DNA of 16,976 nt from DATFJZ01 sp046482845 (GTDB taxonomy: Bacteria > Desulfobacterota > Desulfobacteria > Desulfobacterales > Desulfobacteraceae), in NCBI GenBank assembly GCA_046482845.1, contig JAWOEJ010000065.1, forward strand, positions 1 to 16,976, read 5' to 3'. Below the pieces are notes generated by a model, which made no database searches, had not been told where the DNA came from, and saw only the letters and a program-made list of their open reading frames with translations. Positions within the stretch are counted from its first letter, which is position 1. Each line of letters starts with the position of its first letter. Below are positions 1 to 7,150 of this stretch, piece by piece. The translations under genes were made by a program, and so were the position numbers.

Positions 1-771
1 TTCAGCATGGATGAAAACAATCCTCGTCTAAAGGAGCATTGTGCCGGGGAAGGGATCGCCGTTTACTACGAAAGCGGGGTTATCGTTCTGCAAAAAGGTG
101 ACTGGAAGATACCGGTGGAGAAGGTTACCTCAATACCCTTGACCTACTACGGCAAGGCCGCTTTTCAAATTCAAAACGTTCTGGCTGCAACCCTGGTTTC
201 GTATGTGCAAAACGTCAAAATCGAAGATATCAGACTCGGCCTGCAGACCTTTGTCCCCTCCGCTGCTCAACTGCCCGGCCGGATGAATGTTTTTGAATTC
301 GAAAAATTCAAGACCCTGATTGACTATGCCCATAATCCGACCAGTATCGATGCCGTGGGCAAATTTGTCAATCAGCTGGGAGCATCCTACAAGGTTGCGA
401 CGCTTGCCGGAACTGGAGACAGAAGAGACCAGGACCTGTACAATATCGGCTGGGCGGCGGCTGAGCACTTTGATGAGATCATTGTCTGGGAGGATGAAGA
501 CTATGCCCGGGGCCGGGACAGTCAGGACGTGGTGAAGCTGCTCCTGGATGGGGCCGGCAGCAATGCCAAGAAACCCAAGGTGGTATTTATCCAGGATGAA
601 GACGAGGCCGTGGAACAGGCCATGTGCAATGCAAAAACCGGTTCGGTTATCTGCATCTTCACGGCCAGGGTCGAGGAAATGACAGCCAAAATGGATCAGT
701 TTATGGAAAAGGAAATCGATCTCGAGATCTCCCTAGAGGATATCCCAAACAGGGAATACACTGAAACGTAA
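1..771 (+). CDS. cphA: Cyanophycin synthetase, C-terminal part (5' end outside window)
   Basis: The reading frame is open from base 1, so the gene starts upstream of the window; the ATG at 7 is internal. About 256 residues are visible, against roughly 870 or more in full CphA. CphA makes cyanophycin (multi-L-arginyl-poly-L-aspartate) from Asp, Arg and ATP in the cytoplasm. What is visible is the Mur-ligase-like C-terminal half. Numbered from the ATG at 7, PLTYYGKAAFQIQN with following AA (about 45-61) matches the end of the Mur central domain. PGRMN (91-95), DYAHNP (107-112), GDRRDQDL (about 137-144) and RGRDSQ (about 168-173) are the usual Mur/CphA C-terminal motifs. The stop is TAA at 769-771. 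A small gene follows after 18 nt and is probably cotranscribed. The family call is firm. Assigning it to CphA and not another Mur ligase rests on the GDRRD and RGR motifs and the order of segments. Confidence 0.85.
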   Translation, partial: FSMDENNPRLKEHCAGEGIAVYYESGVIVLQKGDWKIPVEKVTSIPLTYYGKAAFQIQNVLAATLVSYVQNVKIEDIRLGLQTFVPSAAQLPGRMNVFEFEKFKTLIDYAHNPTSIDAVGKFVNQLGASYKVATLAGTGDRRDQDLYNIGWAAAEHFDEIIVWEDEDYARGRDSQDVVKLLLDGAGSNAKKPKVVFIQDEDEAVEQAMCNAKTGSVICIFTARVEEMTAKMDQFMEKEIDLEISLEDIPNREYTET

Positions 772-789
772 CGGGAATGGGGTTTTTAA

Positions 790-1059
790 ATGGAAAAGAT
801 CAAAGGCGGCGAGCTTCGAGAGTATATCGGAGTTCTGATAGAGTTGTTTGAAACGCGCGACGGTTCGATGACTCCCTGTATCATGCTCCAGACCACGGAC
901 GAAAAAGAGTATCGAATTGTTGAAGGCCTGGACCTGAGCCGCTTTCTGCGGCAAAGGGTACGCATCATCGGCAGACTGCATCTGACTGAGGGGGAGAAGG
1001 CCCTTGAAATATTGCAGGTGACCCCCGTCGAACTCAGCGGGTCACTTCAAGTCGAATGA
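790..1059 (+). CDS. Small conserved-looking protein of unknown function, 89 aa
   Basis: I do not recognise this protein. It begins at ATG 790, 18 nt after the cyanophycin synthetase stop, behind a purine-rich GGGAATGGGG stretch that could serve as a weak ribosome binding site. The sequence has no signal peptide or membrane segment. It alternates short hydrophobic beta-like strands (YIGVLIELFE, CIMLQT, RVRIIGRLHL, ALEILQVTPV) with charged turns. That pattern, in a protein of this length, could fit a small beta-barrel such as an OB fold, but this is inference only. The stop is TGA at 1057-1059. It ends 27 bp from the convergent iron-sulfur protein gene. Tight spacing to cphA suggests an accessory role in the same transcript, with no direct evidence for it. 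Confidence 0.65.
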   Translation: MEKIKGGELREYIGVLIELFETRDGSMTPCIMLQTTDEKEYRIVEGLDLSRFLRQRVRIIGRLHLTEGEKALEILQVTPVELSGSLQVE

Positions 1060-1061
1060 AA

Positions 1062-1075
1062 TTTTCATATGAAAA
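1062..1075. repeat. Perfect 14-bp AT-rich palindrome between convergent genes
   Basis: TTTTCATATGAAAA is a perfect 14-bp inverted repeat lying in the 27-bp gap between the stop at 1059 and the stop of the convergent iron-sulfur gene at 1087. It has no GC-rich stem or loop, so it is a poor intrinsic terminator for either strand. It may be a protein-binding site or chance in AT-rich spacer DNA. Confidence 0.5.
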
Positions 1076-1086
1076 GTAAAGATCCC

Positions 1087-1965
1087 TTAAGCATCGCCAT
1101 AAAGCAAAGAATCCACCTTGGAAACAAAGGCTCTGAATACCCGCTCCCGGGTTGTGTTGATCCTGATCTGAAACGGGACACTGAAGAATTCCTGCTGCTC
1201 CTCCTGAAGTGCTTTGACGACAAGGTGCACCTGAACCAACTGAGAACAGGCATGGCTGCATCTTTCACACCCAAGGCAGCTCCAGAGGGAAGCCTTTGCC
1301 GGAGCAACTCCCAAGACGTAACACCGGATGAAATAAAGGGGATCAAACTCAGGAAAATCTAATTTGGTCCTGGAAACCGTGAGGGGACAAACACTTGAGC
1401 ACTCCCGGCAGGTCAGGCAGCGGGTATGGTTCATAGAATGGGCAAGAGAACGTTTAGGGAGCTTGATCTGCAAGGGTTTAGAAAGGATCGACAAGGGTTG
1501 AGGCAGATTTGCCAATCGATTCCAATCCAGGGAAATTTCGTCAAACCCGGGGGCATAATCCATTGCCAGGGTTCTTGAAAGAACAGTGACCAACTCCTGC
1601 TTTAGCTGCTGAATTTCTCTCATGGTCTGAATTGAAATTCCTCCCTCAGCAAGGACCCTTTGCTGCAGGCTGGCAATTAGAGACCAGGGCTTCACTTGGT
1701 TGGGACAAAGATTGCCGCATCGCCGGCACTCAAGGCAGTGCCAGATGAATGGTCCGGCAAGTTCAGGGGAAAGATTCCCAAGATTTGCCAGATGGACAAT
1801 TCTTCTTGGATCAAGCCCCCCTGGCACCAGGGATACCGGGCAGGCTGAGGTACAGATTCCGCAGGCGTAACACTGGGTGGAAAAAGAGTGTGGATCGGCC
1901 GGGTCAATGGGTTTTTTTACATCAATTACCGGATATTGCTCTTCAAGCTTTACCGTATTGGCCAT
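1087..1965 (-). CDS. HdrC-like iron-sulfur protein with two tandem dicluster domains, 292 aa
   Basis: This is a probable soluble electron-transfer protein related to the HdrC subunit of heterodisulfide reductase and to other 4Fe-4S dicluster proteins. There are four complete CX2CX2CX3C motifs: Cys 32/35/38/42, 77/80/83/87, 183/186/189/193 and 230/233/236/240. They form two pairs, each pair the size of one HdrC domain, so the protein could bind four [4Fe-4S] clusters. Three motifs end CP as usual; the last reads CSHACSQ and lacks the proline. There is no membrane segment, flavin motif or CCG (HdrB) domain. I place the start at ATG 1965, which follows AAAGGAGT at a 7-nt spacing; a longer in-frame start at 1989 would put that Shine-Dalgarno site inside the coding region. 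HdrC is normally under 200 residues with one pair of motifs. No hdrA or hdrB lies beside it. The nearest same-strand gene upstream is the PocR hybrid kinase. The electron donor and acceptor are unknown. Confidence 0.85.
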   Translation of the reverse strand: MANTVKLEEQYPVIDVKKPIDPADPHSFSTQCYACGICTSACPVSLVPGGLDPRRIVHLANLGNLSPELAGPFIWHCLECRRCGNLCPNQVKPWSLIASLQQRVLAEGGISIQTMREIQQLKQELVTVLSRTLAMDYAPGFDEISLDWNRLANLPQPLSILSKPLQIKLPKRSLAHSMNHTRCLTCRECSSVCPLTVSRTKLDFPEFDPLYFIRCYVLGVAPAKASLWSCLGCERCSHACSQLVQVHLVVKALQEEQQEFFSVPFQIRINTTRERVFRAFVSKVDSLLYGDA

Positions 1966-1972
1966 TTTATAG

Positions 1973-1980
1973 ACTCCTTT
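1973..1980 (-). promoter_or_regulatory. Shine-Dalgarno site fixing the start of the HdrC-like gene
   Basis: On the minus strand the sequence reads AAAGGAGT, seven bases before ATG 1965. It lies inside the longer alternative ORF that begins at 1989 and so argues for the shorter, 292-residue protein. Confidence 0.75.
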
Positions 1981-2017
1981 GGTTCTCAATGTTCCTGACA
2001 GGCAATCGCTTTTACAG

Positions 2018-2122
2018 TTAAACCCTTACTGATGCAGAATGTTCAGCCGCCGCTTCATTCAGACCGGCAGGCGCATCTTGTATGTATTTGCGGTGTTCAT
2101 CCCTTTTTTCCAATGCATCCAT
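2018..2122 (-). CDS. Possible 34-aa small protein upstream of the HdrC-like gene
   Basis: A short minus-strand ORF runs from ATG 2122 to TAA 2018-2020 in the gap between the hybrid kinase and the HdrC-like gene. It encodes a hydrophilic, charged and alanine-rich peptide beginning MDALEKRDEHRKY. AAAAGGA sits about 9 nt before the ATG, a credible ribosome binding site. The next gene's Shine-Dalgarno begins 37 nt after the stop, so it could be cotranscribed and act as a leader ORF or small protein. I recognise no family. Such an ORF could occur by chance; the ribosome binding site and the position are the only support. Confidence 0.35.
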   Translation of the reverse strand: MDALEKRDEHRKYIQDAPAGLNEAAAEHSASVRV

Positions 2123-2178
2123 GAAAATTGTCCTTTTGGTTTTGAAAGCGCGATTTGTATTGCTGTGGAATGTCTTTT

Positions 2179-5100
2179 TTATGCATGTTTGGCCTCATCC
2201 AGGACCCTGCGGATGGTATGGGCCATGTCAGAGCGAAGGACCGGTTTCTTTAAGTACCCTTTGATACCCAGGGACGCTGATTTTTTTTCATTGATGCGTT
2301 CACTGAATCCTGTAAAGATAATAACCGGCACGTCAGGACGGATTGCCATCAGTTCTGCAGCCAGCTGGTCCCCAGTCATACTGGGCATGGCCATATCTGT
2401 GATCACCAGATCAAAGGCATTGGGGTCTGATTTAAAAACCGCCAGCGCCTCAATGCTGCCTGTCCGGAAGGTAACCTGGTACCCGAGTCGTTCCAGCATG
2501 GTTTTTTCCATTTTTACGATGGGCATTTCATCATCCACCAGAAGGATGCGCTCATTTCCCGTGGGATTGATTGTTGTTTCTTTTTCAATTTCGGTTTTGC
2601 CTGCATCTTCCTTCAAGGGAATATAAACATCAAAGGCTGTCCCCTTTCCTGGTTCGCTGTACACCTTAATATCCCCGCCGCATCCCCTGACAATGCCGTG
2701 AACCACTGAAAGCCCTAACCCGGTGCCTTTTTCGCGTTCCTTGGTGGTAAAATAGGGATCAAAAATTTTTTCAATCACATCAGGCTGTATGCCGGTACCT
2801 GTATCTGAGACCGTGAGGTGCGCGTATTTTCCAGACGTCAGGCTCAAACCGGTAAGGGCCTCTTCTTCCAGATCTGCCTCAGACAGGGTTACAGATATGG
2901 TTCCATGGTCCGGGTCTATGGCATGAAAGGCATTTGTCATAAGATTCATCACGATCTGGTGCAGCTGTGTGGGATTTGCCAAAACAAAGCCTAAGTCCCC
3001 CTGTATATTTTTATGAATCTCTATATCGGTTGGAATGGTTGCCCTGCAGAGTTTTAACGCCTCTTTTAAAATGGATTGAAACTGGACAGGTATGGGCCTG
3101 TTGTCAGACTGCCGGCTGAAGGCAAGAATCTGCTTGACAAGTTCACTGCCTCTTCTTCCTGCCTTTAAAATTTCATGGGCGTTCATATATTCAGTACTGC
3201 CCTCAGAAAAATCCTCCGCCATCATTTCAGACAGCCCCACAATGGGAAATAAAATATTGTTAAAATCATGGGCAATACCACCGGCAAGGGAGCCGATGGC
3301 TTCCATTTTCTGGGCCTGGGTCAGTTTGTTTTCAAGGCGCTTTCTTTCCCTTTCATCCTTTTTACGCCAGGTGACATCCGCTGTTACCGTAGAAATAAAA
3401 TCAATGCCGCCATTTTCATCTAAAACCGGCACAATGGTGGAATCCAGCCATATGTCATTTCCTTTACTATCTTTGGCCACTCCTTCCAGGGTGATGGTTT
3501 TACCCGTCTCTTTGACTTCCTTTAATTTTTTAATCATTTTATTTTGAAACGAATCTGGAAAAAAGGAAAACGGATAGGGTTTTCCATAAACTGTGGCATG
3601 GGGATCAATTCCCAGCATTTTAAACCCATTGGCACTCATGTACTGGAGATTGAAATCAAGATCCACAATTTTATGGCAAAGGGGGGAATGATCCAGCAGA
3701 GCCTGGGTTTTGGATTCTGTTTTTCTGAGCTTTTCTTCGGACTGTTTGAGATCGGTTATATCCATGCCGTGGGAAATCACACCGATAATGGCATCTTCTG
3801 TGTTTCGAAAGGGGGAATATTCCATGACCATCCAGCGGAGTCCTGCTTTTGGAAAATCCACTTCAACTTCATACTGAACAATTTCCCCGGCCATGCAACG
3901 GTCAAGTCTGGGCTTTATCTCCTGTTCAAAGGTGTGCTTATTGATAAAATCAAGTATTGGACGGTCCTTTATCTGTTCCGGGTCAATTCCGTAAATTTGA
4001 GAATACGCTTTGTTTGTCATGATGTAATGGTAATCACGGGAAACAATGGACATGGGCTGGGGAAGGGTCTGGATGATGTGATTTTTAAAATTGATCTCCT
4101 TTTCCATTTCAATTTTATGAAAAGCAAAAGACAGATCTTCAGTTACTTCATAAAACAGATCCCGTTCCTGAACACCATGGGCAAAGTGCAAAGGAACGGA
4201 AACTGAAAGGATGCCAAAAATATGATCTTTATGGGCCAGGCGGCGTGAAAAAGCAGCTCGTCCATGGTATTCCCGGGACAGCAGACAGTCTGAACACCGG
4301 GCAGCAGGGTCTAAAACAACCATAGTCTCATTTGAATCCAGGGCGCGCTGCATGCACAAAGGGAACACGCCCTGAACCAGTTGTTTTTGAAACGATTCAA
4401 ACTCCCTGTCAAATCCAGATGATCCTGTACAGGTGACCTGATGTGTCTTGTCATCCACAAGGGCGATCCAGGCATTAAAATATCCCAAAGTACTGGTAAG
4501 CGCATCGCATGCCTTTTGGACAAGCTTTTTGGGATCATTTTCTTTTAAAACAAGTTGATTAACGTTATTAATGGCTTTTAATACATTGTTCAGATAGATT
4601 TCCCGCTTTTGGGCTTGCTTGAGGCTGCGTTCTGTCTCGGCTTTTTCAACAATTTCCCCGATCATTCTGGCAAAAACACCTAAAAGTTTTTTTGCATGGT
4701 GAATAATAAATGTCGGACGGGATTCATAGCGGCTGCCAATGGCCTTGAGCGCTTCTGCGTCAACACCGAACAAATCAGCCAGAGCCTTGATTTGATCATG
4801 ATTCTTCGGGGGATCGCCGTAACCGATGTTAACAGCACCCACAACTCTTTGATTGACAAAAATCGGCTCTGCATACAGATGAATGCCCCCCACACAGGCA
4901 ATATCTGTTGGTTTTCCTGTTTCTATGGCTTTTTTTGCAGAATCATTCCAGCAGTTTTCATGGCAGAGCCATTTTCCGCAGGACAAAGCTTTTTTGTTGT
5001 CACTGGTGCAGCACAGGTCACGGGAAGCGGCATCCATCTTCTGACACCATCCCGAGGAAAACATGCCAAATGCATAATCCCCGTTGGCTTCGTAAATAGC

Positions 5101-5310
5101 CACTGAGGTATCAAGGAGATCAATGGCATGTTCTCCAATCGTCTTAAGTGTTTCTTTCCCCACAGCGTCCATGATCAACCGGCAGCGGTTCAGCTGCGTC
5201 ACATCACCATATGGGGGGCTATAGCTGCTGCTTCCTTTATCAGGAAAACAAAGGGGTTTATCTGTCAGTGATTTCATATCATAGTCCCTGTCAGAATCAA
5301 AAACCTGCAT
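2179..5310 (-). CDS. Hybrid sensor histidine kinase: PocR-GAF-PAS-PAS-HisKA-HATPase-receiver, 1043 aa
   Basis: This is a cytoplasmic multi-sensor hybrid kinase with no transmembrane segment. Residues about 41-225 resemble the PocR ligand-binding domain, with many cysteines (100, 101, 111, 116, 120, 139) and a following GGIHLYAEPIFVNQRVVGAV core. A GAF-like domain spans about 245-400 and contains a CSDC motif. Two PAS domains span about 407-522 and 530-650. The HisKA phosphoacceptor is H681 in GGIAHDFNN. The ATPase domain has N793, DTGTG (836-840) and GTGLGL (862-867). A C-terminal receiver (about 920-1040) has acidic pair D926/D927, phosphoacceptor D972, T1000 and K1021 or K1022. All catalytic residues are present. 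The start at ATG 5310 has GAGGG about 7 nt upstream. Phosphate would pass from H681 to D972 and probably on to an unlinked Hpt or regulator; none is adjacent. The downstream same-strand gene is the HdrC-like protein, 213 nt away. The ligand is unknown. PocR domains in general sense small metabolites, and the cysteines could bind a metal or sense redox state. Confidence 0.92.
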   Translation of the reverse strand: MQVFDSDRDYDMKSLTDKPLCFPDKGSSSYSPPYGDVTQLNRCRLIMDAVGKETLKTIGEHAIDLLDTSVAIYEANGDYAFGMFSSGWCQKMDAASRDLCCTSDNKKALSCGKWLCHENCWNDSAKKAIETGKPTDIACVGGIHLYAEPIFVNQRVVGAVNIGYGDPPKNHDQIKALADLFGVDAEALKAIGSRYESRPTFIIHHAKKLLGVFARMIGEIVEKAETERSLKQAQKREIYLNNVLKAINNVNQLVLKENDPKKLVQKACDALTSTLGYFNAWIALVDDKTHQVTCTGSSGFDREFESFQKQLVQGVFPLCMQRALDSNETMVVLDPAARCSDCLLSREYHGRAAFSRRLAHKDHIFGILSVSVPLHFAHGVQERDLFYEVTEDLSFAFHKIEMEKEINFKNHIIQTLPQPMSIVSRDYHYIMTNKAYSQIYGIDPEQIKDRPILDFINKHTFEQEIKPRLDRCMAGEIVQYEVEVDFPKAGLRWMVMEYSPFRNTEDAIIGVISHGMDITDLKQSEEKLRKTESKTQALLDHSPLCHKIVDLDFNLQYMSANGFKMLGIDPHATVYGKPYPFSFFPDSFQNKMIKKLKEVKETGKTITLEGVAKDSKGNDIWLDSTIVPVLDENGGIDFISTVTADVTWRKKDERERKRLENKLTQAQKMEAIGSLAGGIAHDFNNILFPIVGLSEMMAEDFSEGSTEYMNAHEILKAGRRGSELVKQILAFSRQSDNRPIPVQFQSILKEALKLCRATIPTDIEIHKNIQGDLGFVLANPTQLHQIVMNLMTNAFHAIDPDHGTISVTLSEADLEEEALTGLSLTSGKYAHLTVSDTGTGIQPDVIEKIFDPYFTTKEREKGTGLGLSVVHGIVRGCGGDIKVYSEPGKGTAFDVYIPLKEDAGKTEIEKETTINPTGNERILLVDDEMPIVKMEKTMLERLGYQVTFRTGSIEALAVFKSDPNAFDLVITDMAMPSMTGDQLAAELMAIRPDVPVIIFTGFSERINEKKSASLGIKGYLKKPVLRSDMAHTIRRVLDEAKHA

Positions 5311-5330
5311 ATCAATCCCTCATCTACAAC

Positions 5331-5359
5331 ACCATACCGGATAGAGAGAGACAGGTCAA
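5331..5359 (-). promoter_or_regulatory. Candidate sigma-70 promoter of the hybrid kinase gene
   Basis: On the minus strand TTGACC (5359-5354) is followed after exactly 17 bases by TATGGT (5336-5331). That is a 5/6 match to the -35 box and 4/6 to the -10 box. Transcription would start near 5324, giving a short leader of about 14 nt that still carries the GAGGG ribosome binding site before ATG 5310. It lies beyond the terminator of the upstream protease gene, as expected for an independent transcript. This is a prediction only. Confidence 0.4.
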
Positions 5360-5393
5360 TTGCTTTCTATATTTAAAAAAAAGGAATCTTATC

Positions 5394-5408
5394 ACTTGAG
5401 AATCAAGT
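5394..5408. repeat. 15-bp perfect inverted repeat upstream of the kinase promoter
   Basis: ACTTGA-GAA-TCAAGT is a 6-bp perfect inverted repeat around a 3-base centre. It sits about 35 bp upstream of the predicted -35 box of the hybrid kinase gene and downstream of the protease terminator. It could be an activator site for the kinase gene; chance is also possible. Confidence 0.35.
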
Positions 5409-5439
5409 ATCAGAAAATCACACAAAAGACTTTGGTCTT

Positions 5440-5475
5440 AAAAATTTATGGCGGTGCAGTCAAGTCTGCACCGCC
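5440..5475 (-). terminator. Intrinsic terminator of the DegP-like protease gene
   Basis: GGCGGTGCAG (5450-5459) and CTGCACCGCC (5466-5475) form a perfect 10-bp GC-rich stem with a 6-nt loop. Read on the minus strand the stem is followed by ATAAATTTTT, giving a U run at 5444-5440. It starts 38 nt after the protease stop codon at 5514. On the plus strand the stem is followed only by ACAGTTTT, and no plus-strand gene ends here, so it serves the minus-strand transcript. Confidence 0.85.
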
Positions 5476-5513
5476 ACAGTTTTATGACCTGGGGAGGGGA
5501 AACAGGAAGAACA

Positions 5514-6941
5514 TTACCTCACAATTCCCACAGCAAAAATAAGGTTTCTGCGCTGAAATAAAAACCGGAGCCTGTCTCCCTTTTTGGTCCGGGATATCAG
5601 CTGGGCATATTGTTGAAGGTTTTCAACCCTGTGGTGATTCACCTCAAGTAAAAGATCGCCCCGTCTTATGCCGGAATCCCCTGCCTTGCTTTCCGGCTTG
5701 ATGTCTGTTACCACAAGCCCTTTTGCTGAAGATGGATATCCATACTTTTCAGCATTGGATTGATCTATTTCTGTCAGCTGAAATCCCAGCTCATCATAGC
5801 CTTCATCTGTATACACAGCACCGGGTTCTGATTCACTCCGCTTGGCCAGTTTGACATACACGTTTTTTTCCCTGCCGTCTCTGATCAGGGTTACCTTAAC
5901 CCTGCTTCCAGCACCGAAACCGGCAATAGCAGAGGTCAGATCCCTTGACATGCTCACTTTTTTCCCGTCAACCGCGGTTATAATATCCCCGGGCTTTATG
6001 CCTGCCTTGTCAGCAGGATTATCCTTGTACACCTTGGCCACCAGGACAGCGTCCTTTTCATCTATATTGTAGTATTCAGCCAGTTCCGGGGTAATGTCCT
6101 GAATGGCTACGCCCATCCATCCCCTGGTTACCTCGCCTGAATTTTTCAGCTGGGTTATAATCCCCTTGGCAAGGGAGGTGGGAATGGCAAACCCGATGCC
6201 CTGGCCGCTGGCAATAATGGCGGTATTGATCCCCATGACTTCACCCTGAAGATTTAACAGGGGACCGCCGCTGTTTCCCGGGTTAATGGAGGCATCTGTC
6301 TGGATAAAATCATCATAGGGGCCTGACCCTAAAATTCTGCCTTTGGCGCTGACGATCCCGGCAGTAACTGTCTGCTCCAGACCAAAGGGGCTGCCAATGG
6401 CCACCACCCAGGTTCCCACCTCAAGGGAATCTGAATCCCCGATTTCCAGCGGATCCAGATTCGCTGCATCAATTTTGATCAAGGCAAGATCGGTTGTGGC
6501 ATCTGTACCAACAATTTCTGCATCATATTCTTTTTCATCAACCAGTTTGACCTTGATCTGATCAGCGTCTTCAATCACGTGGTTATTGGTGACAATATAT
6601 CCGTCTCTGCTGATGATGAATCCTGATCCCAGACTTCTTTCCTTATGGTCCTGGGAAGGCCCCTGGCCCATAAAGTGTTCAAAAAAATCATTGAACATAT
6701 CATTGTTGCCAAAGGGCTGACCAAAAAAATGGCGGTATACCCGGCCGCCTCTTTTGGAAATTTTTACGGTCCTGATATTGACCACTGATGATTTTGCTTT
6801 TTTTGCAATTTCACTGAAACTCTGGGGTATCATGTTGACCGGTTTTGCCTGTGAACTGGCGGGCTGAAACAAGAGAGCAGCGAAAAAAAGAAAAATAAAA
6901 ACAGGTATTAAAGCTCGTATAAAATGTTTACGGGTGTGCAT
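5514..6941 (-). CDS. degP: Periplasmic serine protease DegP/HtrA family (Do-like), 475 aa
   Basis: This is a secreted HtrA-type protease and chaperone that degrades misfolded envelope proteins. Residue numbers count from the ATG at 6941. An N-terminal signal peptide has basic residues (RKH), a hydrophobic run and a probable cleavage site after SSQA, near residue 32. The trypsin-like domain carries the triad H121 (in TNNHV), D151 (in TTDLAL) and S224 (in GNSGGP). Two PDZ domains follow at about 275-365 and 385-475. The overall length is typical of Do-like proteases. The start is ATG 6941: AAAAGGAG lies 7 nt upstream, whereas the upstream TTG at 6947 would be 1 nt from it. The gene is 209 bp downstream of a histidine kinase/response regulator pair on the same strand and ends at a strong terminator. 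That order suggests the pair controls envelope quality control, as CpxRA controls degP in Escherichia coli. Regulation by this particular pair is inference. Confidence 0.95.
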   Translation of the reverse strand: MHTRKHFIRALIPVFIFLFFAALLFQPASSQAKPVNMIPQSFSEIAKKAKSSVVNIRTVKISKRGGRVYRHFFGQPFGNNDMFNDFFEHFMGQGPSQDHKERSLGSGFIISRDGYIVTNNHVIEDADQIKVKLVDEKEYDAEIVGTDATTDLALIKIDAANLDPLEIGDSDSLEVGTWVVAIGSPFGLEQTVTAGIVSAKGRILGSGPYDDFIQTDASINPGNSGGPLLNLQGEVMGINTAIIASGQGIGFAIPTSLAKGIITQLKNSGEVTRGWMGVAIQDITPELAEYYNIDEKDAVLVAKVYKDNPADKAGIKPGDIITAVDGKKVSMSRDLTSAIAGFGAGSRVKVTLIRDGREKNVYVKLAKRSESEPGAVYTDEGYDELGFQLTEIDQSNAEKYGYPSSAKGLVVTDIKPESKAGDSGIRRGDLLLEVNHHRVENLQQYAQLISRTKKGDRLRFLFQRRNLIFAVGIVR

Positions 6942-6948
6942 AATCAAT

Positions 6949-6956
6949 CTCCTTTT
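6949..6956 (-). promoter_or_regulatory. Shine-Dalgarno site fixing the DegP start
   Basis: AAAAGGAG on the minus strand lies 7 nt before ATG 6941. The longer in-frame TTG at 6947 would leave a 1-nt spacing, so the shorter 475-residue protein is preferred. Confidence 0.75.
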
Positions 6957-6971
6957 ACCGGCAGAACCGGT
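6957..6971 (-). promoter_or_regulatory. Small hairpin directly upstream of the DegP ribosome binding site
   Basis: On the minus strand ACCGG-TTCTG-CCGGT forms a 5-bp stem with a 5-base loop, ending one base before the Shine-Dalgarno AAAAGGAG. In an mRNA it would stack beside the ribosome binding site without covering it. It could affect translation or mRNA stability. The stem is short and may be fortuitous. Confidence 0.3.
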
Positions 6972-6977
6972 TTTTAC

Positions 6978-7003
6978 ATGGGTTAATCAATTCTATGGGT
7001 TAA
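6978..7003. promoter_or_regulatory. Direct repeat TTAACCCAT x2 upstream of DegP, possible regulator site
   Basis: The nonamer ATGGGTTAA occurs perfectly at 6978-6986 and 6995-7003 on the plus strand, TTAACCCAT on the strand of degP, with a 17-bp period. It lies 37-62 bp upstream of the DegP start codon, in the gap after the histidine kinase gene. OmpR/PhoB-family regulators usually bind direct half-site repeats, and such a regulator is encoded in the same cluster. A 17-bp period is longer than the 10-12 bp usual for that family, so the assignment is tentative. Confidence 0.35.
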
Positions 7004-7150
7004 ATCTCAAAATACTCAGCCGGACAGTGCCTGGTCTGGACATGCCGGCCAGTGCCGTGCAGTCATCCATCAGCCCGGGTTTTTCAATACTGGATAAAGT
7101 ATAATACAGAAACCTGACTTTTAAATGACCCCAACATTACAATTCGGTAA

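Noticed and set aside
1069..1362. 97-codon plus-strand ORF after the small gene
   Set aside because: It lies entirely antisense to the HdrC-like gene, whose 16 cysteines in four regular motifs show that the minus strand is coding. It has no recognisable domain.
3544..4206. 220-codon plus-strand ORF, and the 195-codon one at 2039-2626
   Set aside because: Both are antisense to the hybrid histidine kinase, whose PAS and receiver domains are unambiguous in these stretches.
6957..6975. Plus-strand intrinsic terminator (ACCGG hairpin followed by TTTTT)
   Set aside because: No plus-strand gene precedes it, and the 5-bp stem is weak. On the minus strand it falls in the DegP leader, where it is listed as a possible leader hairpin.
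7020..7070. GC-rich imperfect hairpin (CTGGTCTGG / CCGGCCAG) after the histidine kinase gene
   Set aside because: The stem is imperfect and no U run follows on the minus strand, so it is not supported as a terminator; it may only slow readthrough into degP.
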